From: Opitutaceae bacterium
GTDB taxonomy: Bacteria > Verrucomicrobiota > Verrucomicrobiia > Opitutales > Opitutaceae
Direction: 5' to 3'
Assembly (NCBI GenBank): GCA_016794785.1
Contig: JAEUHC010000013.1
Location: 186,001 to 250,000, forward strand
DNA: 64,000 nt
Part shown: positions 60,565 to 64,000 of the stretch, piece by piece
Layout of the letters: each line of letters begins with the position of its first letter
How positions within the stretch are numbered: the stretch's first letter is position 1
Program-made: the position numbers and the translations under genes
The notes under the pieces: model-generated
Told to the model about the DNA's origin: nothing
The model's input: the letters and a program-made list of their open reading frames with translations, nothing else
Databases searched by the model: none

Positions 60565-61500
60565 TCAGGCGCCGGTGCAGATCGTGGCCTCGATCTCCAC
60601 GGCGAGGGCGGCGCGGCAGATCGCGGCGTGCAGGTAGGTCACGCGGTCGCCGGGCGCGAACAATTCGCGGCCCAGATACGCCTGCGCCGCGGCGAGATCG
60701 GTGGCGTGGCGGAGATAAACCTTGAAGTGCCGGCGGGCGACGCGCCCGGCGCCCAAGGCGTTGCCCAGGCCGACGGCGCGGCCAATCAGCCGCAGGTTGT
60801 CCACCGTGCAGTCGAGCTGCGGCGCGAATTCGCCGGGCGCGACGGTCTGATGGCCCTTGATGGCGGCGGTGCCGGAGAGAAACACCCACGCCGCGCCGCC
60901 CTCGCGGACCGCGGTGGCGCGGGCGAAGCTCGGCGAGCGCGGGCCGTGCTCCGGCGGATAATGATAGGCCGGCACCTGCGCGGGATTCTCGAAATGCCGC
61001 GGCGCCGCGTCGCTGGCCGCGAAGACAGCCTCGATATGATCGCCACCTGCGCCGACGGCGGAGGCGGCCGGCAGCCGGGGCTGATACCCGTCGCCATGCG
61101 CCCGTTCGAAGGCGAGTGATCGGCCCGTGCAGAAAGTGCGGTAGTGCTCGATGCCGTCCGTGTGGTCGTTGATCCGCGGCACGTAGTTCCAGATGCGGCA
61201 GAGATGCAGGCCGCCCGTCGCGGCAAGGATGCGGCGGTAGAGCGCCTCCGTGCGCCCGGCCAAATCCGCGGGGACAAACGCCTCGCGCGCGTGCCCGAGC
61301 AGGAAGCCGCCGGAGCGAAACAGCCGCACGCCGTCGCGCTCGCCGGCCGGCGTCGCGGCGGGGAAGATTTCCTCCGCCCCTTCGCCGGCGAGCCACGGCG
61401 CTTGGATAAGCAGTGCATCGTGCGCCACGCCCGGGCCGCCGGCAAAAGCCACGCGCCACGGGAGGGAGGGAGGGAGGGGCACTGCGAGGGAAGCCGGCAT
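60565..61500 (-). CDS. Chorismatase, XanB2/Hyg5/FkbO-like
   Basis: Protein of 311 residues related to chorismate-hydrolysing/lyase enzymes of the FkbO/Hyg5/XanB2 group, which have a RidA-like trimeric fold. Recognisable parts are CRIWNYVPRIND, FLSGTAAIKGHQTV, LDCTVDNLRLIG and a C-terminal AVEIEATI with the catalytic Glu. In Xanthomonas the homologue XanB2 makes 3- and 4-hydroxybenzoate, the former used as xanthomonadin starter. It lies convergent to the cluster's ligase, 22 nt away. The ATG at 61500 is preferred; the frame stays open upstream without a recognisable domain part. The assignment rests on remembered family patterns, so moderate certainty. Confidence 0.72.
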   Translation of the reverse strand: MPASLAVPLPPSLPWRVAFAGGPGVAHDALLIQAPWLAGEGAEEIFPAATPAGERDGVRLFRSGGFLLGHAREAFVPADLAGRTEALYRRILAATGGLHLCRIWNYVPRINDHTDGIEHYRTFCTGRSLAFERAHGDGYQPRLPAASAVGAGGDHIEAVFAASDAAPRHFENPAQVPAYHYPPEHGPRSPSFARATAVREGGAAWVFLSGTAAIKGHQTVAPGEFAPQLDCTVDNLRLIGRAVGLGNALGAGRVARRHFKVYLRHATDLAAAQAYLGRELFAPGDRVTYLHAAICRAALAVEIEATICTGA

Positions 61501-61572
61501 CGGAAATCGAGGCGGAAGACAGCCGCGGCACCGGGCGGGGTCAACCCGCAACACCGCCGGCAGCGGGCGCGC

Positions 61573-62541
61573 TCAAAACCACTTTTTCTTCCGCAGATAG
61601 ATCACCATGAGGATCGTGGTGAGAATCGTGAAGCCCAGCGCCCAGGGATAGCCTTTTTTCAGCTCGGGCATGCTCTCGAAATTCATGCCGAACCACGTGC
61701 CGACGACCATCACCGGGATGGTGACCGCGGTGATGGCGGTGAGGAACTTGATGCCGTCGTTGGCCTCGAAGGCGGCCTTGTTGAGAAAGATGTCGAAGGC
61801 CATCAGGAGCCGCTCGTGGTAGCTGGCGACGGTGCCCTCCAGACGGGCGAGGTTGTCGCGCAGGTCGCGGAAGTAGGGGAGCAGCTTCGCGCGGATGAGC
61901 TTGGATTCTCCTCGCGCCATGCGCTCGATCACATCGCGCTGCGGGCGCACGATGGTGCGGAGCTTGGTGAAGTCGTTGCGGACGTGGAGCAGCTCGTTGA
62001 CCAGGCGTTTGTGGCCGGACTCCTTCGCGAGCACGAGCTCCTCGATTTCCTCCAGCTCGGCGCGCAGCTCGTCGACGACCGGGGCGTAATGATCGACGAG
62101 GAGATCGATCAGGGTGTGCGCGATGCGGTCGGGCCCGCGCGGGCCCGGTCCGGCGGCCTTGCCATAGCGCTCGATGAGCGTGCTGACGGAGCGCAGCGGC
62201 GCGGTGTGAAAGGTGACGACGTAGTCCCGGCCGAGGAAGAGATCGAGTTCGGTGGTGTTGAACTTCTCGGTGCGGGTGAAATCGACGGCGTGGGTGACGA
62301 TGAAAAGATATTCCTCGTAATCCTCGACCTTCGGCAGGGAATTGGGCTGCACGCAGTCCTCAATGGCCAGCGGGTGAAATTGGAAGACGCCCTCAAGCAC
62401 GGTCTTGGTTTCCTCGGGCGTGGGGTTGTCCAAGTCGACCCAGAGGAGCAGGCCTTTGTCGGCCCGCACGAGCCGCAGCGCCTCGATCTCGAGGTCCTGC
62501 CCGACGAGTTTGCCGTCGCTGAAGATGAAGGAGCGGATCAT
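61573..62541 (-). CDS. corA: CorA-family divalent-metal transporter
   Basis: Transporter of 322 residues with the cytoplasmic N-domain, a long helix and two C-terminal membrane helices. The signature Gly-Met-Asn is at 285-287 (WFGMNFESMPEL) at the pore mouth, and the positively charged C-terminus KKKWF is typical. CorA moves Mg2+, Co2+ or Ni2+. No Mg-sensor leader is visible upstream. It is oriented opposite to the pigment cluster and probably independent. Confidence 0.93.
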   Translation of the reverse strand: MIRSFIFSDGKLVGQDLEIEALRLVRADKGLLLWVDLDNPTPEETKTVLEGVFQFHPLAIEDCVQPNSLPKVEDYEEYLFIVTHAVDFTRTEKFNTTELDLFLGRDYVVTFHTAPLRSVSTLIERYGKAAGPGPRGPDRIAHTLIDLLVDHYAPVVDELRAELEEIEELVLAKESGHKRLVNELLHVRNDFTKLRTIVRPQRDVIERMARGESKLIRAKLLPYFRDLRDNLARLEGTVASYHERLLMAFDIFLNKAAFEANDGIKFLTAITAVTIPVMVVGTWFGMNFESMPELKKGYPWALGFTILTTILMVIYLRKKKWF

Positions 62542-62630
62542 GGGGTGCGGAAACGTGGCCGCGCAGCCTGCAGGCGTCGAGCCGGGAGAGTCCGGGGTTG
62601 GATGACGGCCCGCCCGCGATCAGGGAGCTG

Positions 62631-63101
62631 CTATAAACCCAGCTTGGCCTCGGCCGCGGCGATGGCGGCGATGAAGGCCTCGGGCGTGGGGGCGTTGAGG
62701 AAGGTCGCGCGGTCGGCGGGGTCCTTGAGGATTTTGCAGAGCGCGCTCACGACGGCGAGGTAGTCGCCGGGCTTGGTCTTGGGCGTGCCGAGCACGAAGA
62801 AGAGCCGCACGATCTCGCCGTTGGCATCGAAGGCGATGCCGGTATCGGAGCGGCCCACCGCGAGCACGATCTGCTTCACGTGCTCGGTGCGCGCGTGCGG
62901 GAGGGCGACGGCGTTGCCGAGGCACGTGGTGTCGAGGCGATCACGCGCGAGCAGCTCGTCGTAGAAGCCGGGGAAATTGGCGACGTCGGGATGGCCCTCG
63001 AGGAGGCGCGCAATCTCATTGAGCGCGGCGGTGCGCTTGACGCCTTGCAGGCGCAGGTTGATGCGCGACGGATCGAGAAGCGAAGTGATGCGGCCGGCCA
63101 T
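62631..63101 (-). CDS. PTS EIIA (PtsN-like) domain protein
   Basis: Single EIIA-fructose/nitrogen-type domain of 156 residues with the phospho-accepting His69 in NAVALPHART. Such stand-alone proteins (PtsN and relatives) regulate nitrogen, potassium or sugar metabolism through phosphorylation rather than transport. No other PTS component is in the window. The ATG at 63101 is chosen; the longer open frame upstream is low-complexity. Confidence 0.87.
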   Translation of the reverse strand: MAGRITSLLDPSRINLRLQGVKRTAALNEIARLLEGHPDVANFPGFYDELLARDRLDTTCLGNAVALPHARTEHVKQIVLAVGRSDTGIAFDANGEIVRLFFVLGTPKTKPGDYLAVVSALCKILKDPADRATFLNAPTPEAFIAAIAAAEAKLGL

Positions 63102-63229
63102 GGGAGGCAGAGCGAATGCCGAAGGCCGAAAGAGGAAAGGAGAAAACGCCGGCCCCGCGGCCGAAAACGCATTGCGCGCGCGCCGCGACCCGCCGACCGT
63201 CGGCGCATGAAACGAACGGGGCGCGGGCG

Positions 63230-64000
63230 ATGCCAAACGATTTCCTGAACGCACGGCCTGTGATTTCCGATGCGGTGCAGTCTGCGAATCCCGAGCGTGC
63301 CGACATGAATTGGCGCGGCGGTGTTTTTTCAGGCGCGATGTGGCTGGTGGTGGTGGCCGCGTGGAGTCTCGTCATTTTCCAGCCGGCGGTTGGCCGGGCG
63401 CTTGGATTCGGCCGGGAAGGCGCATTTTTCGATCTGCGCGGCAGCCTCGCGGCGGGCGAAGCCTCCGTCGCAGGGCGCGATCCGTATGCGATCAATCCCT
63501 TGGATCCCTACGGCCGCCCCCACTTTTATTCTTCGTGGTGGCTCGTCACGGGAAAGATCGGCCTCACCCAAGCAGACCTGCCGTGGATTGGTCCGGTCCT
63601 GCTGGGAATTTTTCTGGCCGCGGTGGCCTGGGCCTGGCGGCCGCGCGGTCTCCGCGAAATCGGAGTGGGTCTGGCGGTGCTCCTTTCACCTGCCTGGCTG
63701 CTGGCGGTCTATCGGGCGAACAACGACCTGGTTGTTTTCATCGGGATCGCCGTGGTTATTTTTTGCCTGCAGCGCACGACGCCCGCGGCCCGATTGGGCG
63801 GCGCGGCGCTGGTGGGCGCGCTCGCCGTCTTGAAGTATTTTCCCGCCGGTGCCCTCATCGGCATCCTCCACGCACGGCATCGTCGGGAGTTGCTGCTCCT
63901 TCTGGCCGGGGCGGCCGCCGTCGTTCTGCTAGGCTGGGCCAGCGTGGAGCCGGCGCTGGCCGCTGTGGCCCAATATGCCCCGCGTCCCACCGGGCTGACT
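63230..64000 (+). CDS. Polytopic membrane protein, DUF2029/GT87-like, truncated by window
   Basis: The frame starts at ATG 63230 (or ATG 63305, 25 codons later) and stays open to the right edge, giving 257 visible residues. Several hydrophobic helices occur (about 36-54, 110-130, 138-155, 163-180, 215-235). An extracellular loop with RDPYAINPLDPYG and a YRANNDLVVF segment resemble GT87/DUF2029 polyprenyl-phosphate-mannose-type transferases. The second start is at least as likely, since the first 25 residues are polar and not conserved in pattern. It is not part of the pigment cluster by position. Confidence 0.7.
   Translation, partial: MPNDFLNARPVISDAVQSANPERADMNWRGGVFSGAMWLVVVAAWSLVIFQPAVGRALGFGREGAFFDLRGSLAAGEASVAGRDPYAINPLDPYGRPHFYSSWWLVTGKIGLTQADLPWIGPVLLGIFLAAVAWAWRPRGLREIGVGLAVLLSPAWLLAVYRANNDLVVFIGIAVVIFCLQRTTPAARLGGAALVGALAVLKYFPAGALIGILHARHRRELLLLLAGAAAVVLLGWASVEPALAAVAQYAPRPTGLT

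Noticed and set aside
62542-62630. Magnesium-responsive leader before corA
   Set aside because: The gap between corA and the EIIA gene is under 100 nt and shows no ykoK- or mgtA-like structure.

Overview
The window is high-GC DNA (roughly 70 percent by eye), densely packed with genes that commonly overlap by 4 nt (ATGA or GTGA junctions). The mix of carboxypeptidase-regulatory-domain/TonB-dependent receptors, a DUF1501/DUF1800 pair and long Ala/Arg/Gly-rich reading frames points to a Gram-negative Verrucomicrobiota bacterium, most likely Opitutaceae. That placement is inference from gene content; there is no rRNA in the window.

Positions 1 to about 31500 look like a phosphate-scavenging region. 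A minus-strand run encodes a phosphate-selective porin, PstS, PstC, PstA, PstB, PhoU, PhoB and PhoR, followed by a BLUF photoreceptor. The porin promoter carries 11-nt-periodic CNGTCAC repeats that look like Pho boxes, and similar repeats occur at 15395-15434 and 15824-15852. Further along lie three TonB-dependent receptors. One is paired with a beta-helix-like exported protein, and one is followed by two exported calcineurin-fold phosphatases. Between them is an overlapping operon of two lipid-type glycosyltransferases, a diacylglycerol-kinase-like protein and a PlcP-like metallophosphoesterase. Together these suggest replacement of phospholipid by glycolipid when phosphate is short.

Positions 31543-45371 are mixed: tRNA-Ile2(CAU), a TRAP transporter operon with a dipeptide epimerase and a PQQ-type propeller protein, an SGNH-like exported protein, the DUF1800/DUF1501 pair, pyruvate kinase and a WalJ-like metallo-hydrolase.

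Positions 45464-61500 are an aryl-polyene-type pigment cluster. It holds a methyltransferase, two flavoproteins with the WxWxIP halogenase signature, two acyl carrier proteins, two ketosynthases plus a ketosynthase-like fragment protein, two acyltransferases, a GT2 glycosyltransferase, a LolA-like protein, an MMPL exporter, an AMP-dependent ligase and, convergent at the end, a chorismatase (XanB2/Hyg5/FkbO-like) that could supply the hydroxybenzoate starter. No ketoreductase, dehydratase or thioesterase is seen inside it, and a lower-GC pair of small lipoprotein genes sits in its middle. The window ends with CorA, a PTS EIIA-like protein and the start of a membrane mannosyltransferase-like gene.
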